Part shown: positions 1 to 8,991 of the stretch, one piece after another
Position numbering within the stretch: position 1 is the stretch's first letter
Layout: each line of letters opens with the position of its first letter
From: Kribbella sp. VKM Ac-2569
Lineage (GTDB): Bacteria > Actinomycetota > Actinomycetes > Propionibacteriales > Kribbellaceae
Assembly (NCBI RefSeq): GCF_004216905.1
Contig: NZ_SGXJ01000006.1
Location: 248,001 to 312,000, forward strand
DNA: 64,000 nucleotides
Direction of reading: 5' to 3'
The notes under the pieces: model-generated
The model's database searches: none
Told to the model about the DNA's origin: nothing
What the model saw: the letters and a program-made list of their open reading frames with translations, nothing else
Program-made: the position numbers and the translations under genes

Positions 1-1729
1 CCAGACTGCGTCGTACGGCGGCCGGTGACGCGACGGCCTCGAGTGCGCGCGCGGAGAAGACGCCGACCGCGAAGTGACCGATCAGCCGGTACAGCCGGGC
101 TTCCTCGGGGCTCAGCGCGCCGTAGCTCAGGTCCGCGCTGGATCGTACGGCGAGCTCGCCGATGCTCAGCTCGTCCAACCGCGACGCCTCGTCCCGCAAC
201 CGCCGCGCCAGCTCACGTGCACTCAGATCAGGCCGCTGCGCCAGGCGGCTGCCGACGATCCGGATCGCCAGCGGGAGGTTCGCGCACGCCGCGAGGATCT
301 CCTCGGCCTCGGGCGAGGACGGGTCGATCCGGCCGTCTCCAGCGACCGACGACAGCAGGAGGGCTGCCTCGCGGTCGTCGAACGTGTCGAGCGGCGTACT
401 GTCCGCACCTGCCAGGTCCATCAGCCGGTTGCGACTTGTCGCCACGACGGCCGAGGCGCCGGTGCCGGGCATCAGTGGAGTCACCTGACCTGCGGTGGCC
501 ACGTCGTCGAGGATGATCAGCACGCGGCGGCTGGCCAGCTCGGAGCGCAACATCGCAGACCGCCGCTCCGGGTCGGTCGGGATCGCGTAGTCAGGCAGGT
601 TCAGGCTGAGCAGCAGATCGGTCAGCGCGGCGGCCGGGTCGCGTGGGTGCGTCGCGCCGTGCATGTCCAGGTAGATCTGCCCGTCCGGGAAGTACTCCCG
701 GACCAGGTGCCCGAGCCGTACGGCCAGCGAAGTCTTCCCTGTCCCCGGCGCACCGGAGATGACAGCGATCGGCGGCCGTACCGGGTCGCGACCGCAGACC
801 AGGTCGCGCAGCTGTTCCAAGAGCTCCTGCCGACCGCTGAAGTCGGCCAGGTCGAGCGGGAGCTGGCTCGGCGGCCGCAGCGGATCGGTCAGCTCGGGCG
901 CCGCCATCGGTCCGGGTTGTGCGGTCGGTCCCGGGCGGTCCGCCGTACGGTCTGCTGGGATGCCTGGGTTGGGCCAGTTGGCCGAGCGGCCGTTCTCGGC
1001 GCGGGCGCCGGCGGCCTCCAGTTCCGGACCGGGCTTGATGTCCAGCTCGTCGGCCAGCGTCTGCACAGCCTTCGCGTACGCCGCTCGCGCCTCACCAACT
1101 CGCCCCGCGGCAACGAGTGCGTCGACGAGGCGCCGCCAGAGCTGCTCGTCGTACGGGTCCTCGGTGAGGCGTGCACTCAGCAATACGGCGGCACCGGTCG
1201 CGTCGCCGTACTCGAGCCGCAGGTCCAGCAGGCTGTCGACGAGCCCGCGGTGCTGCGCCTCCAAGCGTCCGATCGAGCCCTCCCACGCCGCCGGCATCGG
1301 CAGATCCTCGAGCGGGCGTCCGCGCCAGAGCGAGTACGCCCGGGACAGCACCTGCATGGCCTGCCGGCCGTCACCCTGGTCGCGGAGGTGGCCACCCTCC
1401 GCGAGCAGCGACTCGAACAGGCTGGCATCGAGCTCGTCGACACCGACCTCGATGCTGTAGCCGGCGGCCGACGTGTCGATCGGCGCGGGCAGCCCGGCGT
1501 CCTGCAGCACTCCCCGGAGCGCACGGACGTACGTCCGGATGTTCGCGGTCGCGGACCGCGGCGGGGTGTTCTCCCAGAGCGCGTCGGCGATCAGATCGGT
1601 CGAGACGAACCGGTTCGGGTGCAGCAGCAGCGTGGCGAGCAGCTGGCGCGGTTTGGCGGCCTTGAGCGGCTGGCCCGGGACGTGAACGAGCCGCAGAGGT
1701 CCGAGGATCCCGTACCTCAGACTGTCCAC
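1..1729 (-). CDS. AfsR/SARP-family transcriptional regulator (C-terminus cut by window edge)
   Basis: Read on the minus strand from a GTG preceded by a GGAGAGG ribosome site, this frame gives 576 codons and is still open at the window edge. Residues about 5-95 form the OmpR-like winged helix of SARP proteins (opening DSLRYGILGPLRL), residues about 100-245 the bacterial transcriptional activation domain (EDPYDEQLWRRLVDAL), and a P-loop GAPGTGKT lies at residues 326-333, starting an NB-ARC/STAND ATPase. A Pro-rich linker at about 245-290 separates them. This order is the AfsR/DnrI-like layout; such proteins activate secondary-metabolite or stress genes. The target is not visible and the TPR/sensor part lies outside the window. 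Confidence 0.9.
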   Translation of the reverse strand, partial: MDSLRYGILGPLRLVHVPGQPLKAAKPRQLLATLLLHPNRFVSTDLIADALWENTPPRSATANIRTYVRALRGVLQDAGLPAPIDTSAAGYSIEVGVDELDASLFESLLAEGGHLRDQGDGRQAMQVLSRAYSLWRGRPLEDLPMPAAWEGSIGRLEAQHRGLVDSLLDLRLEYGDATGAAVLLSARLTEDPYDEQLWRRLVDALVAAGRVGEARAAYAKAVQTLADELDIKPGPELEAAGARAENGRSANWPNPGIPADRTADRPGPTAQPGPMAAPELTDPLRPPSQLPLDLADFSGRQELLEQLRDLVCGRDPVRPPIAVISGAPGTGKTSLAVRLGHLVREYFPDGQIYLDMHGATHPRDPAAALTDLLLSLNLPDYAIPTDPERRSAMLRSELASRRVLIILDDVATAGQVTPLMPGTGASAVVATSRNRLMDLAGADSTPLDTFDDREAALLLSSVAGDGRIDPSSPEAEEILAACANLPLAIRIVGSRLAQRPDLSARELARRLRDEASRLDELSIGELAVRSSADLSYGALSPEEARLYRLIGHFAVGVFSARALEAVASPAAVRRSL

Positions 1730-1945
1730 TCGTCCGACCTCTCCACTCTTGAACCGACCTATCGTGGCATCCGGCTGTACGCACCGGGAAGGCCGATGTA
1801 CGCCGGATGTATCTCAGTCCGGCACTGTAGTCACAGGTACCGGGGGGAGGGCAGGCCCGGAGGTGGCGACTTGACCGCCGTCACACCGGGCCTGGCACTG
1901 GGAGAGAGTTCGGGATCGGGGGTCCTGGACTACGGGGACCGGTGC

Positions 1946-2779
1946 CTACTGGCCACCGGTGAATGGCGGCTGTCCGTCCTGTGGCGCGGGGGAACCCGCA
2001 GGCGGCCCGCCCACCGGTGGCTCTCCCTGGTACTGCCCCTGACCAGGCTGGCCCTGGTACGGCGGCTGCTGCGCGGGCTGCTGGTAGCCACCCGGGATCT
2101 GCTGCTGCGGCGGGTAGTTGCCCTGGTCCCCCGGCATCTGCGGGTGGATCTGGCCCGATGACGGCGCACCCGGCTGCATCTGCGGCGGCGCCTGCTCACC
2201 GGCGACCGAGCCGATCGTGCCGAACGAGACCTGCGGCACCGCGCGGACCTGCTCGTCCTTGACCTCGAAGTAACCGGCCTTCTCGAACTTGAAGCCGCCC
2301 GCGATCAGGTTCGACGGGAACGCCTCGATGCGGGTGTTGTAGTCGCCGACGTTCGCGTTGTAGAACCGGCGGCCGGCCGCGATCCGGTCCTCGGTGTCGG
2401 TCAGCTCGCGCTGCAGACCGAGGAAGTTCTGGTTCGACTGCAGCTGCGGGTACTGCTCGACCGAGATCATCATCTGACGCAGCGCGCCGGACAGCTGACC
2501 CTCCGCAGCGGCCCGCTGCTCCGGGTTGGAGCCCTGCACGTTCACCGCCTGGGTGCGCAACCGGGCGACCTCTTCGAACACGTGCCGCTCGTGCGCGGCG
2601 TACGCGCGCACGGTCTCGACCAGGTTCGGGATCAGGTCGTACCGGCGGTGCAGCTCGACGTCGATCTGCCGCCACGACTCCTGGATCAGGTTCCGCTGCT
2701 TGACGAACCGGTTGTACGACGTGATCAGCATGATCGCCAGAATGACGATCACCGCGACCACGATGATGACCCAAACCAT
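1946..2779 (-). CDS. LemA family membrane protein
   Basis: A 277-residue protein with an N-terminal membrane helix (residues 2-22, very rich in Val and Ile) followed by the helical LemA domain (LIQESWRQIDVELHRRYDLIP, then NFLGLQRELTDTEDRIAAGRRFYN). The last 70 residues are a Pro/Gln/Gly-rich tail. I chose the ATG at 2779 because a GGGAG site precedes it and the longer frame would run into the neighbouring gene. LemA proteins are anchored with the domain outside the membrane; their function is poorly defined. It lies downstream of pyrE and another membrane protein on the same strand and may be co-transcribed. Confidence 0.9.
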   Translation of the reverse strand: MVWVIIVVAVIVILAIMLITSYNRFVKQRNLIQESWRQIDVELHRRYDLIPNLVETVRAYAAHERHVFEEVARLRTQAVNVQGSNPEQRAAAEGQLSGALRQMMISVEQYPQLQSNQNFLGLQRELTDTEDRIAAGRRFYNANVGDYNTRIEAFPSNLIAGGFKFEKAGYFEVKDEQVRAVPQVSFGTIGSVAGEQAPPQMQPGAPSSGQIHPQMPGDQGNYPPQQQIPGGYQQPAQQPPYQGQPGQGQYQGEPPVGGPPAGSPAPQDGQPPFTGGQ

Positions 2780-2816
2780 GACGAGCTCCCGAGAGTTGGC
2801 AGTGCTGGGAGCGACT

Positions 2817-3548
2817 CTACGGGTAGCCGGGTCCGCCCGCCGGTGGCTGCTGGCCGCGAGGGTCGACGCCCGCGTAGTCACGCCAGACGTACCCAGGGAC
2901 GTTCAGAACCACCTGTTCGAGCAGCCCGAGGCGGTTCAGCACCTCGCTCGGGTTGTGCGCGCCGCTGTCCCAGCCGACCAGCGAATTCCCCTCGACCCGC
3001 CAGCCGATCTCGCCGCGGGCGAGCAGCATCTCCATCATCCGCGGCGTCACGACCGCGTGCCCGAACCGCTCGTCGTCGGCCTTCACCCGGAACGCCCGGT
3101 TGAACTGCTCGCTCTCGAACTGGATGTCCCGGAAGCCGAGCGCGTTGGCCACCGCGCCGCCGAAGATCCCCTCGTGCGTCACCTCGAGGTGCGGCAGCGC
3201 GCCAGGTAGTTGCAGCACGACGACACCGAAGTTGTGGGTGGTCGTCCGTCGCTGACCTTTCCCGTTCGTGGTGTGGGTCTGGTAGCTGTAGTCGAAAGCA
3301 ACCATCTGGTGACCGTTGAACGGACCCGACAGCACGTTCTTCGCGCGCCGGTTGTCGCCCGTGCGGAACGGCGTACCGGCCCATTGACCGGCCAGTGAGT
3401 TGTTGACCGGCACGTACGACCAGCCGTACTGGGCGGCGAGGCCGGCGAACATCTCCCGGCGCTTCTTCGCCCGGTAGTAGTTGAAGTAGGCGAGACCGCC
3501 GCCGACCACGAGCGCCAGCAGGATGAACAGAACGGTGTTGCTCTCCAT
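2817..3548 (-). CDS. Membrane-anchored protein of unknown function (DUF3137-like)
   Basis: A 243-residue protein with one N-terminal membrane helix (residues 6-25: VLFILLALVVGGGLAYF) and a basic stop-transfer segment YYRAKKRR. The remainder (WSYVPVNN, NHQMVAFDYSYQT, RVEGNSLVGWDSG) is predicted to be cytoplasmic or surface beta-rich sequence, resembling DUF3137-type proteins, but I do not recognise a catalytic motif. The tail is Pro/Gly rich. Its ATG overlaps the pyrE stop as ATGA, so the two are translationally coupled. The LemA gene follows after 37 bases, and LemA/DUF3137-like pairs in one operon suggest a shared envelope role (inference). Confidence 0.8.
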   Translation of the reverse strand: MESNTVLFILLALVVGGGLAYFNYYRAKKRREMFAGLAAQYGWSYVPVNNSLAGQWAGTPFRTGDNRRAKNVLSGPFNGHQMVAFDYSYQTHTTNGKGQRRTTTHNFGVVVLQLPGALPHLEVTHEGIFGGAVANALGFRDIQFESEQFNRAFRVKADDERFGHAVVTPRMMEMLLARGEIGWRVEGNSLVGWDSGAHNPSEVLNRLGLLEQVVLNVPGYVWRDYAGVDPRGQQPPAGGPGYP

Positions 3549-4093
3549 CAGCCGAGCCCCAGGTCCTCGAGACCGAACACGGACCGGTACTCGAGGCCCT
3601 CCGCCTCCACCCGCTCCTGCGCACCGGTCGACCGGTCCACGATCACCGCGACCGCGACCACCTCGGCCCCGGCCTCGCGCAACGCCTCGACCGCGGTCAG
3701 CACCGATCCCCCGGTCGTCGAGGTGTCCTCGACGGCGAGCACCCGGCGACCCTTTACGTCCGGTCCCTCGATCCGCCGCTGCAGACCGTGCGTCTTCTCG
3801 GCCTTCCGTACGACGAACGCGTCGAGCGTCCGCCCCTCCTGGGCCGCCGCGTGCAGCATCGACATCGCGACCGGGTCCGCGCCGAGCGTCAGTCCGCCGA
3901 CAGCGTCGTACTCCAGGTCTTTGGTCAGCTCGAGCATCGCCGGGCCGATCAGCGGCGCAGCGGCCGCATCGAGCGTGATCCGGCGCAGGTCGACGTAATA
4001 GTCGGCTTCCTTACCCGACGCCAGCGTCACCCGGCCGTGCACGATCGCCTTGCTCTTGACCTGCTCCAGCAGTCCGTCCCGGTCGTAGCTCAT
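3548..4093 (-). CDS. pyrE: Orotate phosphoribosyltransferase
   Basis: PyrE transfers the phosphoribosyl group of PRPP to orotate, giving OMP in de novo pyrimidine synthesis in the cytosol. The 181-residue protein has the family's usual length. The PRPP-binding motif VLAVEDTSTTGGS is at residues 118-130, and residues 94-108 (VVRKAEKTHGLQRRI) form the flexible catalytic loop region with Lys and His residues. A longer in-frame extension upstream to 5062 is only the antisense of tdh; the ATG at 4093 is the natural start. The gene heads a minus-strand operon with two membrane proteins and is divergent from tdh. Confidence 0.96.
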   Translation of the reverse strand: MSYDRDGLLEQVKSKAIVHGRVTLASGKEADYYVDLRRITLDAAAAPLIGPAMLELTKDLEYDAVGGLTLGADPVAMSMLHAAAQEGRTLDAFVVRKAEKTHGLQRRIEGPDVKGRRVLAVEDTSTTGGSVLTAVEALREAGAEVVAVAVIVDRSTGAQERVEAEGLEYRSVFGLEDLGLG

Positions 4094-4205
4094 GAGCCTT
4101 GAGCTTAGATCACGGGCGGGGCGCACCCAGTATGCAGTTGGACTGTAAAGGCTGTGTACGACGTGTCGATGGACGGCGATGGTTGCCCGGGACGACGATG
4201 TGGGC

Positions 4206-5255
4206 ATGAAGGCGCTCGTGAAGGCTGAGGCCAAGCCTGGTCTGTGGTTGCAGGAGGTCCCGGAGCCGAAGATCGAGGCTGACGAGGTCCTGATCAAGGT
4301 GCTCCGCACCGGGTTGTGCGGCACCGACCTGCACATCCAGAACTGGGACCACTGGGCGCAGAAGAACGTGCCGGTGCCGATGGTGACCGGGCACGAGTTC
4401 TGCGGTGAGGTGGTCGAGGTCGGCGTCGGCGTCCGTGACGTCGCGGTCGGCGACCTGGTCAGCGGTGAGGGACACCTGGTCTGCGGCCGCTGCCGCAACT
4501 GCCGGGCAGGACGTCGCCATCTGTGCATCAAGACGCGAGGCCTCGGCGTCCACGTGCCGGGTGCGTTCGCGGAGTACGTCGCTCTGCCCGCCATGAACGC
4601 GTGGGTACACAAGGACAAGGTCGACCTCGACGTCGCCGCGATCTTCGACCCGTTCGGCAACGCCGTCCACACGGCCTTGTCGTTCCCGCTGGTCGGTGAG
4701 GACGTGCTGATCACGGGCGCCGGCCCGATCGGGGTGATGGCCGCTGCGGTCGCGCTGCACGCCGGCGCGCGGAACGTGGTGATCACCGATCTCTCGGAGT
4801 ACCGCCTCGACCTGGCGCGGAAGATCGGCGTGACCCGTGCAGTGAACGTCGCCGACGAGACGATCGCGCAGGCGCAGCAGAGCCTCGGGATGCGCGAGGG
4901 GTTCGACGTCGGGATGGAGATGTCCGGGCAGCCGGCCGCGCTGCGGGAGCTGCTCGCGAACATGACGCACGGCGGGAAGGTCGCGATGCTCGGCCTGCCG
5001 TCCGACGAGATCGCGATCGACTGGGGCACGGTGGTGCTCAACATGCTGACCATCAAGGGCATCTACGGCCGGGAGATGTTCGAGACCTGGTACTCGATGT
5101 CGGTGATGCTGGAGCGCGGGCTCGACCTGACGCCGGTGATCACCCACCGGTTCGGGTACGGCGACTTCGAGCGGGCCTTCGACGTGGCGCGCCAGGGGCA
5201 GTGCGGCAAAGTGATCATGGACTGGACGGCTGAGACGCTGGAGGAGAAGCACTGA
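4206..5255 (+). CDS. tdh: L-threonine 3-dehydrogenase
   Basis: Tdh oxidises L-threonine to 2-amino-3-ketobutyrate with NAD. This is a 349-residue zinc-dependent medium-chain dehydrogenase. From the chosen ATG (MKALVK) the catalytic zinc ligands Cys38, His63 and Glu64 ([13 protein letters not shown]) and the structural zinc cysteines 93, 96, 99 and 107 fall at the classical positions, which supports this start over the ATG nine codons earlier. The Rossmann motif GAGPIGVMA follows near residue 173. Its stop overlaps the kbl start (ATGA), forming the two-gene threonine-to-glycine pathway. Confidence 0.96.
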   Translation: MKALVKAEAKPGLWLQEVPEPKIEADEVLIKVLRTGLCGTDLHIQNWDHWAQKNVPVPMVTGHEFCGEVVEVGVGVRDVAVGDLVSGEGHLVCGRCRNCRAGRRHLCIKTRGLGVHVPGAFAEYVALPAMNAWVHKDKVDLDVAAIFDPFGNAVHTALSFPLVGEDVLITGAGPIGVMAAAVALHAGARNVVITDLSEYRLDLARKIGVTRAVNVADETIAQAQQSLGMREGFDVGMEMSGQPAALRELLANMTHGGKVAMLGLPSDEIAIDWGTVVLNMLTIKGIYGREMFETWYSMSVMLERGLDLTPVITHRFGYGDFERAFDVARQGQCGKVIMDWTAETLEEKH

Positions 5256-6439
5256 TGTTCGGGCGGATGCGGGACGACCTGACGACGACCATCGGCGAGA
5301 TCCGGGACGCCGGGCTCTACAAGTCCGAGCGGGTGATCACCTCACCCCAGCAGTCGATGATCTCGGTTGCGTCGGGCAACGAAGTACTGAACTTCTGCGC
5401 GAACAACTACCTCGGCCTGGCCGACCATCCCGAGGTGGTCGCCGCGGCCCGGGACGCCTTGGACCGTTGGGGTTTCGGGATGGCGTCGGTCCGTTTCATC
5501 TGCGGGACGCAAGAGATCCACAAGGACCTCGAAGGTGCGCTGAGCAACTTCCTCGGGACCGAGGACACGATCCTCTACAGCTCCTGCTTCGACGCGAACG
5601 GCGGCCTCTTCGAGACGCTGCTCGGCGCGGAGGACGCGATCATCTCCGACGAGCTGAACCACGCCAGCATCATCGACGGCGTCCGGCTCTCGAAGGCCCG
5701 CCGGTACCGGTACAAGAACCGGGACATGGCCGACCTCGAGGCCCAGCTGAAGGACGCCGCCGACGCGCGGTACCGGCTGATCGCCACCGACGGCGTGTTC
5801 TCGATGGACGGGTACGTCGCTCCGCTCGACGAGATCTGCGACCTGGCCGAGCGGTACGACGCCCTGGTGATGGTCGACGACTCGCACGCGGTCGGTTTCG
5901 TCGGACCGGACGGCGCCGGTACCCCGTCGCTGTTCGGCGTGAAGGACCGCGTCGACATCGTCACCGGCACACTCGGCAAGGCCCTCGGCGGCGCGTCCGG
6001 CGGCTACGTGTCCGCTCGCCGCGAGATCGTCGAGTTGCTCCGCCAGCGCTCCCGCCCGTACCTGTTCTCGAACTCGCTGGCACCGTCCGTCACCGCTGCC
6101 TCACTGAAGGCACTGGAGTTGATCGGCACCTCGAGCGACCTGCGCGACAAGCTCGCCGCCAACACCGCACTCTTCCGCAGCAAGATGACCGAGGCCGGTT
6201 TCGACGTACTCCCCGGCGACCACCCGATCTCCCCCGTGATGATCGGCGACGCCGCCGAAGCGGGCCGCCTGGCCGACAAACTCCTCGACCTCGGCATCTA
6301 CGTCATCGGCTTCTCGTACCCCGTCGTACCCCAGGGAAAGGCCCGCATCCGGGTCCAGCTCTCCGCCGCGCATTCCACCGAGGACGTGGAGCGCGCCATC
6401 GCTGCGTTCGCCGAGGCTCGCGCCGCCCTGGCGGGGTAG
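5255..6439 (+). CDS. kbl: 2-amino-3-ketobutyrate CoA ligase (glycine C-acetyltransferase)
   Basis: Kbl cleaves 2-amino-3-ketobutyrate with CoA to glycine and acetyl-CoA, the step after Tdh. At 394 residues it has full family length for the alpha-oxoamine synthase group of PLP enzymes. The PLP lysine is Lys242 in [10 protein letters not shown]; the cofactor-binding DDSHAVG motif is at residues 208-214, and the CoA-side glycine motif LGLADHPE is near residues 54-60. Translation is coupled to tdh by the ATGA overlap. Together they let the cell use threonine as a carbon, nitrogen or glycine source. Confidence 0.96.
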   Translation: MFGRMRDDLTTTIGEIRDAGLYKSERVITSPQQSMISVASGNEVLNFCANNYLGLADHPEVVAAARDALDRWGFGMASVRFICGTQEIHKDLEGALSNFLGTEDTILYSSCFDANGGLFETLLGAEDAIISDELNHASIIDGVRLSKARRYRYKNRDMADLEAQLKDAADARYRLIATDGVFSMDGYVAPLDEICDLAERYDALVMVDDSHAVGFVGPDGAGTPSLFGVKDRVDIVTGTLGKALGGASGGYVSARREIVELLRQRSRPYLFSNSLAPSVTAASLKALELIGTSSDLRDKLAANTALFRSKMTEAGFDVLPGDHPISPVMIGDAAEAGRLADKLLDLGIYVIGFSYPVVPQGKARIRVQLSAAHSTEDVERAIAAFAEARAALAG

Positions 6440-6499
6440 TTCGTCCGGTCGGGCCGGACGCCGTTAGGGTTGTCCGGTTCGCACTGGGTGAGGAGCTTT

Positions 6500-7087
6500 A
6501 TGCGCCAGATGCTGGCCGTTGTCGGAGTACTGGGTTTGGCGTGTGCTGCCGGGTGTGGGGCGGACGGTGGGCCGGTGGCTACGGCGCCGTCGCCTGCCTC
6601 CTCGAGTGCACCGTCCGTGACGCCTTCGGAGCCGGTCGGGGCGTACGCGCCGCCGTCGCCGGCGCGGAGCGCTCCGGTCGCGCGGACGAAACCGACGATG
6701 CTGAGTCTTTCCGCAGCGGGGACGAAGTACCTGCAGATCACCCGGCCGTACAACGTCGCGCTCGAGCGGTTCGAGAAGGCGGCCAACGAGAACATGTCGC
6801 TGACGACCCTGCAGGCCAGGGCCAAGGCGGTGGCCGCGGCGAACCTCGCCGAGTCCGGCGCACTGAGGTCGACCGTCTGGCCCGCCAAGGTCTCGACGCA
6901 GATGCGGGCCCTGGCGAAGGCCGATGCCGCCGCCCGACCGCACTGGCTCCTGGCCGCGGCGGCCGAGAGCAAGTCCGAGATGGCCGACCACGTCGAACAG
7001 GCCACAGCCGCCGGCGGCAAGGCCCCGTCCACCCAGATCCGCCAACTCCTCGGCCTTCCCAAGTACGACGAAAAGGACTACAGCTGA
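6500..7087 (+). CDS. Putative lipoprotein of unknown function
   Basis: A 195-residue protein starting at an ATG with a GGTGAGGAGC ribosome site. Residues 1-18 are a signal peptide ending in a lipobox-like AAGC, so Cys19 would be lipidated and the protein anchored to the outer face of the membrane. Residues 20-65 are a Pro/Ala/Ser linker typical of exported actinobacterial proteins, and the rest is an Ala-rich, mainly helical domain (KYLQITRPYNVALERFEKAANENMS) of a type found in small secreted hypothetical proteins. I do not recognise a catalytic motif. It stands alone, downstream of kbl on the same strand. Confidence 0.8.
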   Translation: MRQMLAVVGVLGLACAAGCGADGGPVATAPSPASSSAPSVTPSEPVGAYAPPSPARSAPVARTKPTMLSLSAAGTKYLQITRPYNVALERFEKAANENMSLTTLQARAKAVAAANLAESGALRSTVWPAKVSTQMRALAKADAAARPHWLLAAAAESKSEMADHVEQATAAGGKAPSTQIRQLLGLPKYDEKDYS

Positions 7088-7098
7088 CGGCACCATCA

Positions 7099-7118
7099 GT
7101 GGTACCGCCGTGGTACCG
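7099..7118. promoter_or_regulatory. Tandem GTGGTACCG operator upstream of vapBC
   Basis: The nonamer GTGGTACCG occurs twice, at 7099-7107 and 7110-7118, each enclosing the palindrome GGTACC. The 11-bp phase puts both on one DNA face, immediately before the vapB start at 7126. Ribbon-helix-helix antitoxins bind such short repeated palindromes to autoregulate their operon; assignment to VapB is inference. Confidence 0.6.
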
Positions 7119-7125
7119 TTGATGC

Positions 7126-7401
7126 ATGGCCATGAACCTGCGACTCCCGTCCGAAGTGGCAACAGCCCTTCAGGCGGAGGCGGAACGGACCGGTCAATCC
7201 CAGCAGCAGATCGTCCGGGACGCGCTCGGCCGTCGACTGCACCTGATCGACGACGAGGATCCGGCGGGTGAGCGCGAACGCGCTCGGGCCGCGCAGGCTG
7301 TGCAGCCGGCTCGCGTCCCGTATCGCAAGGTGCGGCCGCGGCTTCGACTGCCGAAGGGAACCACCAGCCTCGACCTGCTCGGTCGGGACGACCGCTTCTG
7401 A
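7126..7401 (+). CDS. vapB: VapB-type ribbon-helix-helix antitoxin
   Basis: A 91-residue protein whose N-terminal 35 residues (MNLRLPSEVATALQAEA, then GQSQQQIVRDALGR) have the beta-strand-helix-helix pattern of MetJ/Arc repressors: alternating NLRLP strand and two amphipathic helices. The basic, Pro-rich C-terminal half ending in SLDLLGRDDRF is the expected toxin-binding region. Either the ATG at 7126 or the one at 7132 could be used. The stop overlaps the toxin's ATG (TGATG), the classic antitoxin-first toxin-antitoxin layout. It should neutralise the PIN toxin downstream and repress the operon. Confidence 0.85.
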   Translation: MAMNLRLPSEVATALQAEAERTGQSQQQIVRDALGRRLHLIDDEDPAGERERARAAQAVQPARVPYRKVRPRLRLPKGTTSLDLLGRDDRF

Positions 7402-7811
7402 TGCGGGTCTACTTCGACAGCAGCGCGCTGATCAAGCGAGCCGTCGCCGAAGAGGAATCCGACGACCTGGTGGACTTCCTCGACGCACACTACGAGCAGG
7501 GCGACGTGCTCGCATCGTCCTCGCTCGCGTGGGTCGAGGTCTCGCGCGTCGTACTCGCCCGAGTGCGGGCGCCTGCCGACGCCGGTGAGCTGATCGACGG
7601 CGCGATGTCCGGTATCGACGAACGCCAGATGACGGCCGAAGTCGTCAGCGTCGCCCGGCGGATCGAGCCGCTCGTCCTGCGCAGCCTCGACGCATTGCAT
7701 CTCGCAACGGCGGTGCTGATCGACGCCGACCTCGTTGTCACGTACGACGAACGCCTCGCCGACGCGTGCCGCCGCAACGCACTCGCCGTCGCGTCGCCGG
7801 GGCGTCGCTGA
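7401..7811 (+). CDS. vapC: VapC-type PIN-domain ribonuclease toxin
   Basis: A 136-residue PIN-domain protein, the usual VapC length. The acidic metal-binding residues are visible: Asp6 in MRVYFDSSALIK, Glu in WVEVSRVV near residue 47, Asp in LRSLDALHLATA near residue 95, and Asp in VVTYDERLADA near residue 116. VapC toxins are Mg-dependent ribonucleases that cut specific tRNA or rRNA sites when their antitoxin is degraded. It overlaps vapB by one base. No residue of the active site looks missing, so the module is probably functional. Confidence 0.9.
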   Translation: MRVYFDSSALIKRAVAEEESDDLVDFLDAHYEQGDVLASSSLAWVEVSRVVLARVRAPADAGELIDGAMSGIDERQMTAEVVSVARRIEPLVLRSLDALHLATAVLIDADLVVTYDERLADACRRNALAVASPGRR

Positions 7812-7843
7812 CATTTGTCGGTGCGGCCGGGCAGGATGCGTGC

Positions 7844-8929
7844 ATGGTGGTGATGAGTGGGCGGGCAGTCAATCGGGCGACGTTGGCGCGGCAGGTTCTG
7901 CTGGGTCGGGAAGCGGTGCCGGCGGTTGAGGTGGTCGGCCGGCTGGTGGGGATGCAGGGGCAGGAGGCCAAGCATCCGTACGTCGGGTTATGGTCGCGGA
8001 TCGACGGGTTCGCGGAGTCCGAGCTGGATCAGGCGGTCCGGGAGCACGACGTCGTACGGGGAACGCTGTTTCGCGGGACGTTGCATCTGGTGACCGCGGC
8101 GGACTACCTGCGGTTCCGGGTGACTGTGGCGCCGGTGCTCGAGGCGGGGTTGAAGGTGTTGGGGGAACGCGGCGCGGGGCTCGAGCCGGACAAGGTCGTG
8201 GCCGCGGCGAAGAAGCTGCTGGCGAAGGAGCCGTTGACGTTCACCGAGGTGCGCGACGCGTTGCAGCAGCAGTTCCCGGACGTCAACGAGCGAGCGCTCG
8301 GGTTCTGCACGCGGATGCTGGTGCCGTTGGTGGTGTACCCAACAGACGTCCGCTGGTCCTGGACGGCGAACTCCAAGTTCACGCCGGCCGAGGAGTGGAT
8401 CGGGAAGAAGCTCCACCAGCGCTCCGAGACCAAGGAGCTCATCACCCGCTACCTGCAGGCGTTCGGCCCGGCCACGCCGACGGACTTCCAGACCTGGTCC
8501 GGTTTGCAGAAGGCGAAGCCGTTGTTCGACGAACTGGAGCTCGAGACGTTCACGGACGAGGCCGGCAAGACGCTGTACGACGTACCGGATGCGCCTCGCC
8601 CCGATCCGGACACATCGGCGCCGGTGCGCTTCCTGCCGGAGTTCGACAACGTGCTGCTGTCACACGCGAAACGGGAGCGGATCATCGCGGACGAGCACAA
8701 GCCGGCCGTGTTCACGAAGAACCTCCGGGTCAAGGCGACGTACACCGTCGACGGCCTGGTGGCCGGACTGTGGACGACCGAGAAGAAGCGTGGTGTGGCC
8801 ACTCTCACGCTCACTCCGTTCGGCCGGACGCTGAAGAAGACACAGGCGGAGCTGGAGCGCGAGGGCGACGGGCTGCTCCGGTTCCTGGAACCCGATGCCA
8901 AGTCCTACGAAATGGTTACTACCGGTTAA
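7844..8929 (+). CDS. Winged-helix protein of the AlkZ/HTH_42 family
   Basis: A 361-residue protein with the fold signatures of PF06224 (HTH_42): RQVLLGREAVPAVEVVGRLVGMQGQ at the N-terminus (given in part), VRGTLFRGTLHLV, and a C-terminal LPEFDNVLLSH and VDGLVAGLW. The Gln-X-Gln motif at residues 38 and 40 corresponds to the catalytic QxQ of AlkZ-type DNA glycosylases, which unhook DNA crosslinks; whether this paralog is a glycosylase is inference. The ATG at 7844 has an AGGA seven bases upstream; the ATG at 7853 is an alternative. It stands alone between vapBC and an aldo/keto reductase. Confidence 0.8.
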   Translation: MVVMSGRAVNRATLARQVLLGREAVPAVEVVGRLVGMQGQEAKHPYVGLWSRIDGFAESELDQAVREHDVVRGTLFRGTLHLVTAADYLRFRVTVAPVLEAGLKVLGERGAGLEPDKVVAAAKKLLAKEPLTFTEVRDALQQQFPDVNERALGFCTRMLVPLVVYPTDVRWSWTANSKFTPAEEWIGKKLHQRSETKELITRYLQAFGPATPTDFQTWSGLQKAKPLFDELELETFTDEAGKTLYDVPDAPRPDPDTSAPVRFLPEFDNVLLSHAKRERIIADEHKPAVFTKNLRVKATYTVDGLVAGLWTTEKKRGVATLTLTPFGRTLKKTQAELEREGDGLLRFLEPDAKSYEMVTTG

Positions 8930-8991
8930 TGAGGTTGTTGTCACACGTCGGATGACTGGGCCAGAAACCCTTTGCCGGGTGGAATGGGTAG

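Noticed and set aside
1730-1945. Gene-free stretch between the AfsR-type gene and LemA
   Set aside because: No frame with a start, a ribosome site and coding-like composition, and no clear hairpin; it probably only holds the promoter of the AfsR-type gene.
74-2161. Plus-strand open frame of 695 codons
   Set aside because: It is antisense to the AfsR-type gene and LemA; its protein is Arg/Gln-rich without domains, while the minus strand shows clear SARP, BTAD and P-loop motifs.
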